From the NCBI RefSeq assembly GCF_000025985.1, contig NC_003228.3:3534001-3598000 (forward strand): 64,000 nt of DNA, read 5' to 3'. Position numbers and translations under genes: made by a program. This DNA is from Bacteroides fragilis NCTC 9343 (GTDB taxonomy: Bacteria > Bacteroidota > Bacteroidia > Bacteroidales > Bacteroidaceae). The notes beneath the pieces are model-generated. The model had not been told where the DNA came from. It worked only from the letters and a program-made list of their open reading frames with translations, and made no database searches. Each line of letters starts with the position of its first letter. The first letter of the stretch is position 1. Shown piece by piece: positions 44,938 to 56,783 of the stretch.

Positions 44938-44970
44938 CAAAAAAATATCCGGGACGGACAGCCCGGATAT
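44938..44970 (-). terminator. Rho-independent terminator of the LytTR gene
   Basis: ATATCCGGG at 44945-44953 pairs with CCCGGATAT at 44962-44970; on the minus strand it is followed by a run of seven T. It separates the LytTR gene from the receptor gene. Confidence 0.85.
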
Positions 44971-45020
44971 GTGATAAGCAGCACCTCACGTGTGACGAAC
45001 TGCATCCTTTTGTGATCAAT
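44970..45020. promoter_or_regulatory. Three phased TGTGA direct repeats
   Basis: TGTGATAAGC begins at 44970, TGTGACGAAC at 44991 and TGTGATCAAT at 45011, spaced 21 and 20 bp. Two-turn spacing of short direct repeats is the usual layout for LytTR-domain binding sites, and the adjacent gene encodes one. Binding is not shown. Confidence 0.45.
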
Positions 45021-45022
45021 AG

Positions 45023-45922
45023 TTAGTCGCCAGAGATACCTTCTATCAGTTCTTTAACCTGTTTCGAATAGCCTCGGGATACAGGTATCTCTTCCGGGCA
45101 ACCCTCCAGGAGCAAACGATGTCCCTGGGAGTTTCCATTCACTTTCACCACCTTACGGACGTTGACCAGGAAGGCCCGGTGACACTTCAGCACCAACGGA
45201 CAAACGGCTGTTACTTCTTCTGCCTGCTTCATGGTTGCACGCAACAGACACTGAACGTTTTTACCTGCTTTCTGATAATTTACCCGGATGTAGTTTCCAT
45301 TGGATTCTACATACAACAAGTCTTTAGAGTCCAATTCCAAGGATTCCCGGATGCCTCCTTGAAACAAAAGAAAAGGGCTGTCTTGTTTTGTTTCCACAGA
45401 TTCGGCCGGCAATACCGAACGTTGCAAATGGAGATTCATCTCGGTAGCCTCTTTCAGATGAATGGCCAACAGTCTATTTTGATTCAACAAAATGAAAAGT
45501 ACAGTAGGAAAAAGTCCGATGACCAAAGTGAATAATGCAAAGGCACAAAAGACATCCCAACGTAATCCCCAACCAAAAACGAGAGTAGAATAAATCCAGT
45601 TCCCGATAGCTATAAAAAAAAGTATCTGTAACAGATTGACAATCTGTTTCCACACAGTCCATGTTTCTTCTTTATAGAACTTCGGAAACAGTTTGCCAAA
45701 GACATACATCGGAATACTCAGAGATACTGCCGTCACGCCCATAAAGCCCACAAGTATCCAGAACTTATGCTGCCTAATGCCGGATATCCCAAATGGCTGT
45801 AAAACCAGTAATATCAGAAATACAACCAGGGAAGAAATCAACACAACCTTCCATCTTTGATATGCAACCGGATAAAGGCTTTGCAGGTATCTTCGTATTT
45901 TTTCACCCCAATGACTTCCCAT
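45023..45922 (-). CDS. Membrane-bound LytTR transcription regulator
   Basis: 299 aa. Four predicted membrane helices (about 25-45, 53-70, 90-110 and 125-148) replace the usual receiver domain, then a linker and a C-terminal LytTR DNA-binding domain (LELDSKDLLYVESNGNYIRVNYQ, RATMKQAEEVTAVCPLVLKCHRAFLVNVRKVVKVNGN, PVSRGYSKQVKELI). It therefore probably senses a membrane-related signal and binds DNA without phosphorelay. A terminator follows. Three phased repeats (44970-45020) next to it may be its targets, controlling the receptor gene. Confidence 0.9.
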   Translation of the reverse strand: MGSHWGEKIRRYLQSLYPVAYQRWKVVLISSLVVFLILLVLQPFGISGIRQHKFWILVGFMGVTAVSLSIPMYVFGKLFPKFYKEETWTVWKQIVNLLQILFFIAIGNWIYSTLVFGWGLRWDVFCAFALFTLVIGLFPTVLFILLNQNRLLAIHLKEATEMNLHLQRSVLPAESVETKQDSPFLLFQGGIRESLELDSKDLLYVESNGNYIRVNYQKAGKNVQCLLRATMKQAEEVTAVCPLVLKCHRAFLVNVRKVVKVNGNSQGHRLLLEGCPEEIPVSRGYSKQVKELIEGISGD

Positions 45923-46002
45923 ATATTGTATTTTATTCGCTTTCCCTGCAAAGTAATATAAAATATCGGACAGATACGATAAACAGGGAGATTATCTTAA
46001 CT

Positions 46003-46039
46003 AAAAAAAGAGGCAACCCGGTAATTGGAATTGCCTCTT
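46003..46039 (-). terminator. Rho-independent terminator of the OmpH-like gene
   Basis: AAGAGGCAA at 46008-46016 pairs with TTGCCTCTT at 46031-46039; on the minus strand a run of seven T follows. It lies 27 bp after the OmpH-like stop codon. Confidence 0.85.
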
Positions 46040-46065
46040 CTATTCTATAGTATAGTAAACCGATT

Positions 46066-46671
46066 TTATTTCTTAGCCACAGGAGTATATCTTGCGTTAA
46101 GTCCGTCTACGATCTCTTTAGTAATGTTCAGTGTGCTATCGGCATACAGCAGATTATCAAAGCTGGTATTGCTGATAATCAGGTTATAACCTTTTGTTTT
46201 ATTATATTCTTTCAGAAAAGCGTTAATAGAGTCACGCAGAATCTGACTGTTTTTAGCATTCTCCGATGCCATCTCTGTAGCCAGTTTGTTCTGCAGAGCC
46301 TGCAAATCCTGTTCCAATTTACCTAAGCGTGCATATTCCTGCTGTGCTCTTTCCGGAGAAATAAAAGCATTACTTTCATATTTCTTCTGGAATTCCTGTT
46401 GAGATTTACGCAGTTCATTTGCTTTCTGATTCAGCACCATGCGGCTGTTCTCCTCTTTGCTGATCATGTCAGCATTCAGGTCTTTGCAGAAATTATATTG
46501 AGACAACAAAGTATCTACTTCTACATAAGCGATTTTCAAACCAGAAGTGGCATTTGCATTTCCGGAAGCGGCAGGAGCAGCAGCATTATCAGCTTTACCA
46601 GCGCATTGTGAAAAAAGAAAGAGGAATGCAAGAGCAGCAAATCCGTTAATGAGGTAATTCATTCTCTTCAT
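46066..46671 (-). CDS. Skp/OmpH-family periplasmic chaperone, lipoprotein form
   Basis: 201 aa. The signal ends in lipobox LFSQC (Cys23), an unusual lipid anchor for this family. After a low-complexity Ala/Asn linker come the Skp strand (LKIAYVEVDTLLSQYNFCKDL) and long amphipathic helices (RMVLNQKANELRKSQQEFQKKYESN to about 130), then GYNLIISNTSFDNLLYADSTLNIT. Family members chaperone outer-membrane proteins. The bamA gene normally next to skp is not here. The upstream 77-aa gene is 27 bp away. Confidence 0.87.
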   Translation of the reverse strand: MKRMNYLINGFAALAFLFLFSQCAGKADNAAAPAASGNANATSGLKIAYVEVDTLLSQYNFCKDLNADMISKEENSRMVLNQKANELRKSQQEFQKKYESNAFISPERAQQEYARLGKLEQDLQALQNKLATEMASENAKNSQILRDSINAFLKEYNKTKGYNLIISNTSFDNLLYADSTLNITKEIVDGLNARYTPVAKK

Positions 46672-46698
46672 ACTTGTAAAATATAGTTTTTTAATTAA

Positions 46699-46932
46699 TT
46701 AGTTCATACTATCGTTTAAGGCTTTTTCAATTTCATCAATAGAGAAACGTCGTTTCTTCTGTGCTTCCCGGTCTTGGGACTGTGCACAACTTATGCCTCT
46801 CTCCCTTAACGCTTTATTGCCGCTAACGTGCCCGTTGGGAAATTTTCCACCCTTTGTAAAAAAGACTTTTATGCCTAATAAACCAAGGCAAATAGCAACT
46901 ATTAACAGAGTTATCAGTATTGTATAGAGCAT
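46699..46932 (-). CDS. Small membrane protein upstream of the OmpH-like gene
   Basis: 77 aa. One N-terminal helix (MLYTILITLLIVAICLGLLGIKVFF), then a basic/charged tail (REAQKKRRFSIDEIEKALNDSMN). A TATATTTG promoter box at 46953-46960 lies just upstream. It is probably cotranscribed with the OmpH-like gene. No family recognised. Confidence 0.65.
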   Translation of the reverse strand: MLYTILITLLIVAICLGLLGIKVFFTKGGKFPNGHVSGNKALRERGISCAQSQDREAQKKRRFSIDEIEKALNDSMN

Positions 46933-46952
46933 TTCTATTAATTTTGTGGGTG

Positions 46953-46960
46953 CAAATATA
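46953..46960 (-). promoter_or_regulatory. -7 promoter box of the 77-aa/OmpH-like unit
   Basis: Minus-strand TATATTTG about 20 bp before the ATG at 46932. Confidence 0.6.
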
Positions 46961-47093
46961 GACTTTTGTACTGACTAAGCCTCCTTTTTTACCATAAAAA
47001 AAGAGAAACGAGTTCAAAATTCGCAAGTAAATTAACCATATTTAGCAATAAGGGGTTAAAATTGAATTTTTAATTCCATAAAAAGAAAAGAGA

Positions 47094-48560
47094 ATGGAAA
47101 AATCAGAACTGAAACCGGCCGGTGTATTTCACTTCTTCAATGAAATCTGCCAGGTGCCCCGTCCTTCAAAGAAGGAAGAGAAGATGATCGCCTATTTAAA
47201 GGCGTTCGGAGAAAAACATAATTTAGAAACCAAAGTAGACGAAGCCGGCAACGTGCTTATCAAAAAACCGGCAACACCGGGTAAAGAAAATCTGAAGACA
47301 GTGATTCTGCAATCGCACGTAGACATGGTGTGCGAAAAGAATAATGATACGGACCATGACTTCCTGACCGATCCCATCGAAACGGAGATTGACGGAGAGT
47401 GGATGAAAGCCAAAGGAACAACCTTGGGAGCCGACAACGGCATCGGAGTAGCGACCGAACTGGCCATTCTGGCTGACGACAGTATTGAACACGGTCCTAT
47501 CGAATGTCTGTTCACTGTAGATGAAGAGACAGGACTGACCGGTGCTTTCGCCTTGAAAGAAGGCTTTATGAGCGGAGAAATTCTGCTTAATCTCGACTCG
47601 GAAGACGAAGGTGAACTTTACATCGGTTGTGCGGGCGGTATTGATACAGTGGCCGAATTTCAATATGAAAATGAAATGACACCCATCAGCCACCTCTGCT
47701 TCCGCATAACCGTTAAAGGTCTGAAAGGCGGACACTCCGGAGGGGATATACATCTGGGACGCGGTAATGCCAACAAGATACTGAACCGGTTTCTCTATCA
47801 GATGATGACTACTTACCAGGAGGACTTCCACCTCTATGAATTCAACGGAGGTAATCTGCGTAACGCCATTCCGCGTGAAGCTTCGGCTGTATTCTCCGTG
47901 CCCGAACATTACAAACATGACATACGTACAGCCTTGAACGTATTCACCGCCGAAATCGAAAACGAACTTCATCGGGTGGAACCGGATCTGAACATTCTTC
48001 TTGAAACAGAGCCGCACCGCGACTGGTCCATCGACTCGAGTACTTCCTATCGGCTGATTACTTCGCTATACGGTTGCCCGCACGGAGTATATGCCATGAG
48101 TCAAGATATTCCGGGACTGGTAGAAACTTCAACGAACCTGGCATCTGTAAAAATGAAGCCGGAAAACACCATCCGTATCGAAACCAGCCAGCGCAGTTCT
48201 ATCCTTTCTTCTCGCGACGATATAGCAACAACGGTCCGTGCCGTATTCAGACTCGCCGGTGCTCAGGTCAACTGGGGTGAAGGTTATCCGGGATGGAAAC
48301 CCAATCCGGATTCGGAAATCCTAAAAGTGGCGGAAGAGTCATATAAACGCCTGTTCGGTGTTGATGCCAAAGTAAAGGCAATCCATGCAGGACTGGAATG
48401 TGGCTTGTTCCTCGACAAATATCCTGCCCTGGATATGATTTCATTCGGCCCCACCTTGACAGGAGTTCACTCTCCGGACGAACGGATGCATATTCCTTCG
48501 GTAGATAAATTCTGGAAACATCTGCTGGATGTGTTGGCACATATTCCGGCTAAGAACTAA
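47094..48560 (+). CDS. pepD: Aminoacyl-histidine dipeptidase
   Basis: 488 aa cytosolic metallopeptidase of family M20/M25. Hydrolyses dipeptides such as carnosine-like X-His. Metal and catalytic segments: LQSHVDMVCEKN, TLGADNGIGVATELA, VDEETGLTGAFAL, LNLDSEDEGE and GGHSGGDIHLGRGNANK. It is close in length to E. coli PepD (485 aa). It is monocistronic; downstream is an inverted-repeat element, then an EEP gene. Confidence 0.95.
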   Translation: MEKSELKPAGVFHFFNEICQVPRPSKKEEKMIAYLKAFGEKHNLETKVDEAGNVLIKKPATPGKENLKTVILQSHVDMVCEKNNDTDHDFLTDPIETEIDGEWMKAKGTTLGADNGIGVATELAILADDSIEHGPIECLFTVDEETGLTGAFALKEGFMSGEILLNLDSEDEGELYIGCAGGIDTVAEFQYENEMTPISHLCFRITVKGLKGGHSGGDIHLGRGNANKILNRFLYQMMTTYQEDFHLYEFNGGNLRNAIPREASAVFSVPEHYKHDIRTALNVFTAEIENELHRVEPDLNILLETEPHRDWSIDSSTSYRLITSLYGCPHGVYAMSQDIPGLVETSTNLASVKMKPENTIRIETSQRSSILSSRDDIATTVRAVFRLAGAQVNWGEGYPGWKPNPDSEILKVAEESYKRLFGVDAKVKAIHAGLECGLFLDKYPALDMISFGPTLTGVHSPDERMHIPSVDKFWKHLLDVLAHIPAKN

Positions 48561-48566
48561 AGCTAT

Positions 48567-48692
48567 TTCACCACAGAGGACACAGAGTTACACAGAGGAG
48601 ACGGGTAATTGTTGATTATTAACAAAAAGGCTCTGTGTCACTCCGTATTACTCTGTATTACCCTGTATTACTTCGTGTTACTCTGTGGTGAA
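48567..48692. repeat. Dispersed inverted-repeat element B with decamer tandem arm
   Basis: The left arm at 48567-48597 starts TTCACCACAGAG; the right arm at 48631-48692 ends CTCTGTGGTGAA. The right arm consists of six consecutive 10-nt units (consensus CTCTGTATTA) from 48631 to 48690, making it longer than the left arm. The element lies between pepD and the EEP gene. Confidence 0.85.
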
Positions 48693-48727
48693 CTTCAACC
48701 GAACAGCATTTAAAAGGAATCCAATCT

Positions 48728-49762
48728 ATGCTCCGTCTCTTCTTCATATTACTTATTTCCCTCTCTTCCCTTTTTCTTTCTGCACAGAATCGACCTCCTT
48801 TCCGTGTCGTCTTTTGGAATACCGAAAACTTTTTCGATACCCGACATGATTCACTGAAAAACGATATGGAATTTCTGCCCCATTCAATGCGTCACTGGAA
48901 CCACCGACGATATAAAAAGAAATTAGATAATGTAGCCCGAACACTCACAGCCATCGGAGAATGGAATTTTCCCGCATTGATAGGTCTCTGTGAAGTGGAA
49001 AACGATACAGTTATGCGTGACCTGACCCTTTATTCCCCACTGAAAGAAGCCGGTTATCGGTACGTGATGACCCACTGCTCCGATCTGCGCGGCATCAATG
49101 TGGCATTACTGTATCAACGTGACCGGTTCAAACTTCTATCCTACTCTGCCCTCTCCGTCGGGAATTTCAAAGGTCATCGCCCGACAAGAGATATTCTGCA
49201 CGTCAGCGGATTACTGCTCACAGGCGATACGCTGGACATAATGGTGGCACATCTCCCTTCCCGCTCAGGCGGAGTACGGCAGTCGGAACCTTACCGGCTT
49301 TACGCTGCACAAAAGTTAAAGGATGCGGCAGATAGTCTTATCAATGTACGTCCCTCCACCAAACTGATCATTATGGGGGACTTTAACGATTATCCTACAG
49401 ATAAATCAGTAGTACAAGTGCTACAGGCACTGTCTCCCGAAGTGAGTACCCATCATGACCGACTTTACCACCTGCTGGCACGAAAGGCAAAAGACCGTAA
49501 CTTCGGTTCCTATAAGTATCAGGGCGAATGGGGACTGCTGGACCATCTCATCGTATCAGGAACGCTACTTGATGTTTCGGGCACACTCTTTACCGAAGAA
49601 AAAAAGGCAAACGTAGCATGCTTGCCTTTCCTTCTGACAAAAGATGAAAAGTACGGAGGCATGCAACCCTTCCGAACCTATGTCGGAATGAAATACCAGG
49701 AAGGATACAGCGATCACTTACCGGTGTATGTCGATTTTGAAACCAATCAATCCGAATACTGA
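48728..49762 (+). CDS. Exported endonuclease/exonuclease/phosphatase-family protein
   Basis: 344 aa, signal peptide (MLRLFFILLISLSSLFLSAQ). EEP core segments: FRVVFWNTENFFDTRHDS, PALIGLCEVENDTVM, MVAHLPSRSGG, IIMGDFNDYPTD and the C-terminal SDHLPVYVDF. These residues form the usual metal-phosphatase centre (Asn, Glu, Asp-Asn, Asp-His). The substrate could be DNA, RNA or a phospholipid; it is exported, so nuclease activity outside the cytoplasm is plausible. Its 3' end overlaps the convergent MscS gene by 16 bp. Confidence 0.9.
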   Translation: MLRLFFILLISLSSLFLSAQNRPPFRVVFWNTENFFDTRHDSLKNDMEFLPHSMRHWNHRRYKKKLDNVARTLTAIGEWNFPALIGLCEVENDTVMRDLTLYSPLKEAGYRYVMTHCSDLRGINVALLYQRDRFKLLSYSALSVGNFKGHRPTRDILHVSGLLLTGDTLDIMVAHLPSRSGGVRQSEPYRLYAAQKLKDAADSLINVRPSTKLIIMGDFNDYPTDKSVVQVLQALSPEVSTHHDRLYHLLARKAKDRNFGSYKYQGEWGLLDHLIVSGTLLDVSGTLFTEEKKANVACLPFLLTKDEKYGGMQPFRTYVGMKYQEGYSDHLPVYVDFETNQSEY

Positions 49763-50916
49763 TATACCTTTAGTTCAAACTTCGGTATCATCGCAAAAAA
49801 GTGATCAAAGATATCGGACTGGATACGTTCGTATTCTTTCCAGATTTTATTGCGGGAAAAGAAGTAAATTTGAATAGGTACTCCATATTCCGTAGCTTCT
49901 TTTTGACTGATAATCAAGTCAAGATCCTGATTGACCACGGGCAGGCTGCAAAGATAACGTTCTACATACACCCTGAACACCTGCGAGTTAGTGGGAATCA
50001 CTCCTTCCTCCGGCTGATAATCGGCCAACAAGGGTATCTCCTTCCGAAAAGTATCAAGCATTTCGGGAGTACAGAATTTCAATGTAGTCAGATCAAGAAA
50101 GATACTCTTCATCACCCGACGCCCTCCGGATTCCGTCATTCCCCGCCAGTTCTGAAACGAACCGTTGACCAGTGAATAGGGAGGGACAGTAGAAATGGTA
50201 TTATCGAAATTCTGTATCTTCACCGTGTTTAGGGTTATTTCTTCTACAATCCCATTGGCATTAGTCGAAGGGATAGTCACCCAGTCACCGGGACGTATCA
50301 TATCATTAGCCGATAACTGTATACCTGCCACGAAGCCCAGAATACTGTCTTTAAAAACCAACATCAGGATGGCGGCGGATGCACCTAATCCCGCAAACAA
50401 TGTAGCAGGAGACTTATCGACAATGATAGCCACAATCACAATGCCTCCGATAAAGAAAACAAGTACCTGCAATACCTGGATAAAGCCCTTCATCGGCCGA
50501 TCTTTCAACTTCTCCTTAGCACTGAGTATATCCAACAACATCAACAGACTACTGTTGAGAGCCAGCAACAAAGCAAAAATCATGTAAATAACACAGATCT
50601 TCTGCGAAACCAGCAGCAGCGTTTTTCCATGTACGAACGCCATAGGAAGAAGCATATACATCAGGATACCGGGAAGGATATGGATCAGGTGATGAATAAC
50701 TTTATGTTTGACCATCAATGTATCCCATTTATAAGAGGTCTTCCGTGCCAGACGCTTCATCCCGCCTACAAAAATGGCCTGACAAAGATAATCCAGTCCG
50801 ACCGCTATAAAAATCATCAGGATGGCAATAATCGTTTCATCAAAAGTATTTGCAATTTTAGGGTCTACCCCCCAACCGATAAGGATTTTGTTCATCCAGC
50901 TTCCTAAATCTATCAT
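49747..50916 (-). CDS. MscS-family mechanosensitive channel (YbdG-like)
   Basis: 389 aa. Five predicted membrane helices, a pore helix with KSPATLFAGLGASAAILMLVFKDSILGFVAGIQLSANDMIRPGDWVTIP, and a cytoplasmic domain. The last long helix LFAGLGASAAILMLVFKDSILGF matches the MscS pore. Function: pressure relief or osmotic adaptation in the inner membrane. The 3' end overlaps the convergent EEP gene. Confidence 0.9.
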   Translation of the reverse strand: MIDLGSWMNKILIGWGVDPKIANTFDETIIAILMIFIAVGLDYLCQAIFVGGMKRLARKTSYKWDTLMVKHKVIHHLIHILPGILMYMLLPMAFVHGKTLLLVSQKICVIYMIFALLLALNSSLLMLLDILSAKEKLKDRPMKGFIQVLQVLVFFIGGIVIVAIIVDKSPATLFAGLGASAAILMLVFKDSILGFVAGIQLSANDMIRPGDWVTIPSTNANGIVEEITLNTVKIQNFDNTISTVPPYSLVNGSFQNWRGMTESGGRRVMKSIFLDLTTLKFCTPEMLDTFRKEIPLLADYQPEEGVIPTNSQVFRVYVERYLCSLPVVNQDLDLIISQKEATEYGVPIQIYFFSRNKIWKEYERIQSDIFDHFFAMIPKFELKVYQYSD

Positions 50917-50989
50917 AACTATCGTCTTTATTTTAAAATGTTCATTCTATCCAAATAACACCTAAACAGGCTTTAGGTTTAGTCCAAAT

Positions 50990-51037
50990 AAAAAAGGCTG
51001 CACTGAAAACGATACGTTCCAATACAGCCTTTTTTTA
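50990..51037. terminator. Terminator between talC and the MscS gene
   Basis: AAAAAAGGCTG pairs with CAGCCTTTTTTT, with further imperfect pairing inside. It has U-tracts on both strands. It lies 17 bp after the talC stop codon (minus strand). Confidence 0.85.
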
Positions 51038-51054
51038 TCTGTCAGCAAGAATTA

Positions 51055-51711
51055 TCATTCATTTACCTTCTTATAATCTTCCAGGAATTTCTTCAATCCG
51101 GCATCTGTCAACGGGTGGTTCAGCAGTCCTTTAATGGCACTCAACGGACAAGTTGCTACATCGGCACCGGCCTCCACACATTCCATGATGTGCTTGGAAC
51201 TACGGATAGAGGCGGCCAGCACCTGAGTAGGATAATTGTAGAAGCGGTACATCCGAACGATATCGGCAACCAATCCGACTCCATCCTCACAGATGTCATC
51301 CAAACGTCCCACGAAAGGAGAAACATACGTAGCTCCCGCTTTAGCAGCCAGTAAAGCCTGACCAGTGGAGAAAACCAATGTGCAATTGGTACGGATGCCT
51401 TGCCCCGAAAAGTGCTTGATGGCTTTTATGCCATCGGCAATGCACGGTACCTTCACCACAATATGCGGATTGAGGGCTGCCAGTTCCTTACCTTCCCTGA
51501 CCATTCCTTCGTAATCAGTCGCAATCACCTCGGCACTGACATCACCTTGTACGATATTGCATATCTCCACGTAATGTCTTCGCTGATTTTCGACACCTTT
51601 AATGCCTTCTTTCGCCATCAGAGAAGGATTGGTGGTCACTCCGTCCAGAACTCCCAAATCATGTGCTTCCCGGATTTGATCCAGGTTAGCTGTATCAATA
51701 AAGAATTTCAT
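51055..51711 (-). CDS. Transaldolase of the TalC/FSA type
   Basis: 218 aa. Schiff-base Lys87 in HIVVKVPCI, GVTTNPSLMAKEG near the N-terminus and FVGRLDD near residue 138. At the position of E. coli FSA Gln59, it has Glu (SAEVIATDYEGM), and Glu there is associated with transaldolase rather than fructose-6-phosphate aldolase activity. So the reaction is probably transaldolase of the pentose phosphate pathway. It stands alone next to the glycosidase cluster and is not obviously part of it. Confidence 0.9.
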   Translation of the reverse strand: MKFFIDTANLDQIREAHDLGVLDGVTTNPSLMAKEGIKGVENQRRHYVEICNIVQGDVSAEVIATDYEGMVREGKELAALNPHIVVKVPCIADGIKAIKHFSGQGIRTNCTLVFSTGQALLAAKAGATYVSPFVGRLDDICEDGVGLVADIVRMYRFYNYPTQVLAASIRSSKHIMECVEAGADVATCPLSAIKGLLNHPLTDAGLKKFLEDYKKVNE

Positions 51712-51776
51712 ACCTACTAGTGTTTAATATCTTACATTCAAACAGATAACCCGGAACAGTTGTTCAACAGAACGAC

Positions 51777-53594
51777 TTACTTCTGCAAGCGGATCCCTAT
51801 TTCTTTCAAATCTACCCGGGCCGGCGTAGCATCCGGAGTGGTAGCATCAAGTTTAATGTAGCGTGCACTGACTTTGTTACCGAACGAGACAGTCTGCGGT
51901 ACAGGATTGTGCATGATGTTACTGAATTCTCCGGTAGTCGGCACCTCTTTCCAGTCTCTGCCATTAGTGCTGATATAGAATTTATAACGGAAGGCCATCG
52001 TCGGCTTCGCTTCCGCATTAGCCGGGGCATATACAAATCCGGTCATATCCACAGCTTTACCGAGATCAATCACCAACGGAGTGGCAGTTACCTGTTTCCA
52101 TGCAGTACGGGGCAGATCATTCCAGTTTTCTTTTGCAGCCGACTCTTCGAGCGGACGGGCATAGTAAGCAGCCACTTCGCTGATATTAGCCGCCAGACGA
52201 CAAGCATCGACCTTCACCCTCAATTGACGGGCTTCGACAGCCGGAATACGTATCAGGCGTTTATAACCGACGGTCGTTCCTTTCGCTATCTCTTTCCATC
52301 CATCGGCAGTCAACGCTTCGACTGTGAAAGCCTCCATGCGTTGTCCTTTCGAAATGTCTTCGCGCAGCATCACCACATTGATTTCCGATTTCGGCTTCAA
52401 CTGGTAGACACGCGTATCACCCGGCCGGGCAGTCCACGCTTTCAAGCCGCCTTTGACACGGTTATCGGCAAAAATCTCTTTACGATAATCGGCAAACTCT
52501 TTCAGACGATTGACATCGGCATCACTGATGCGTCCGCGCTGGTCAGGAGGAATATTGAGCAACAACACTGAGTTGTAGCCCACAGATTTGAAATAAATAT
52601 CGGTCAGGTGCTTGAGGCTCTTCACCTGATTGTCTTCCTGCTGATGATAGAACCATCCCGGACGGATCGATACATCCACTTCGGAAGGATACCAGAAGAG
52701 TTCCTTGGCATTGACCAACATGTCGCGTCCGCCCAAGTCCTTGGAAGTCGCCTTCACACCCAACGCCTTGTTCTGCTCTTCACAGCGGGCATACGTACCG
52801 GGAGTCAGCACGGTGGCACTCCATTCCGTTTCACGTCCTAATCCACGTTCGTTGCCTACCCAACGTACATCATCGCCCATAATGGCAGTCACAGCACGGG
52901 GTTGGAGACGACGGATGGTAGAAAGGATGGCAGTCCAGTCATACTCCTGCTTCTTTCCATTAGGACCTTCACCATTGGCACCGTCGAACCAGACTTCGTG
53001 CACCTCACCATAGTTGGTCAACAGTTCGGTCAGTTGTTCGATAAAGAATTCATTGTATTTTGGAGAGTCTCCATAGCAAGAGGCGTTCCGATCCCAAGGA
53101 GAAAGATAAACACCAAACTTGATGCCGTATTTATCACAAGCATCGCGCAGCTCGCGTACCACATCCCCTTTCCCGTCTTTCCAGGGAGAGGCCGCCACGG
53201 AGTGCCCGGTTGTCTTGGTCGGCCACAGGCAGAATCCATCATGATGCTTGGCTGTCAGGATGGCCATCTTGAAACCAGCTTCCTTGAGCGAACGTACCCA
53301 CTGCTCCGCATCGAAATCGGTGGGATTGAAGAGTGCGGGATTTTCTTTGCCGTCTCCCCATTCACGTCCTGTAAAAGTATTGATACCAAAATGCAGGAAA
53401 GCAGTCAACTCCATCTGCTGCCATTCCAATTGCTGCGGAGTAGGTACAAGACGTGCCGCCATGTCTACCTTTTGTTCCAGAGTGGCTCCTTGTGGAAACT
53501 CTACGTGCTTCACATAATAGTCGTTCGTCTCCTGGGCTTGTCCGGCTGTGCAGATAGCGGCAAGAAGGGCCGTCGATAAGATTAATTTCTTCAT
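51777..53594 (-). CDS. Alpha-L-fucosidase, GH29
   Basis: 605 aa, signal peptide to about Ala20. The GH29 catalytic domain spans about 40-390: FLHFGINTFTGREWGDGKEN, TAKHHDGFCLWPTKTTGHS, YLSPWDRN and nucleophile Asp204 in VWFDGANGEG. The C-terminal part (about 480-605) looks like a discoidin/F5-8 type carbohydrate-binding domain. It resembles the GH29 subgroup that prefers alpha-1,3/4-fucose of Lewis structures, judging by general layout only. It is the last gene of a minus-strand run with the GH2, GH20 and sulfatase genes; gap to GH2 is 49 bp. Confidence 0.93.
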   Translation of the reverse strand: MKKLILSTALLAAICTAGQAQETNDYYVKHVEFPQGATLEQKVDMAARLVPTPQQLEWQQMELTAFLHFGINTFTGREWGDGKENPALFNPTDFDAEQWVRSLKEAGFKMAILTAKHHDGFCLWPTKTTGHSVAASPWKDGKGDVVRELRDACDKYGIKFGVYLSPWDRNASCYGDSPKYNEFFIEQLTELLTNYGEVHEVWFDGANGEGPNGKKQEYDWTAILSTIRRLQPRAVTAIMGDDVRWVGNERGLGRETEWSATVLTPGTYARCEEQNKALGVKATSKDLGGRDMLVNAKELFWYPSEVDVSIRPGWFYHQQEDNQVKSLKHLTDIYFKSVGYNSVLLLNIPPDQRGRISDADVNRLKEFADYRKEIFADNRVKGGLKAWTARPGDTRVYQLKPKSEINVVMLREDISKGQRMEAFTVEALTADGWKEIAKGTTVGYKRLIRIPAVEARQLRVKVDACRLAANISEVAAYYARPLEESAAKENWNDLPRTAWKQVTATPLVIDLGKAVDMTGFVYAPANAEAKPTMAFRYKFYISTNGRDWKEVPTTGEFSNIMHNPVPQTVSFGNKVSARYIKLDATTPDATPARVDLKEIGIRLQK

Positions 53595-53643
53595 AAATGT
53601 ATTGTTATGTTTTTGGGGTGAAATGGATTGGTTAGTATTCTAT

Positions 53644-56709
<3,066 letters not shown>

Positions 56710-56783
56710 TTATCAGGTATTTAATATTCAAAATCTTAATAAGTTCCAACGTCCCTTAGGTTTTATAAAGTAAAAGCGGACTC

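Noticed and set aside
44970..44999. CRP-type site (TGTGA with TCAC)
   Set aside because: The two halves are about 10 bp apart, not the 6-bp spacing of CRP sites; phased direct repeats describe the region better.
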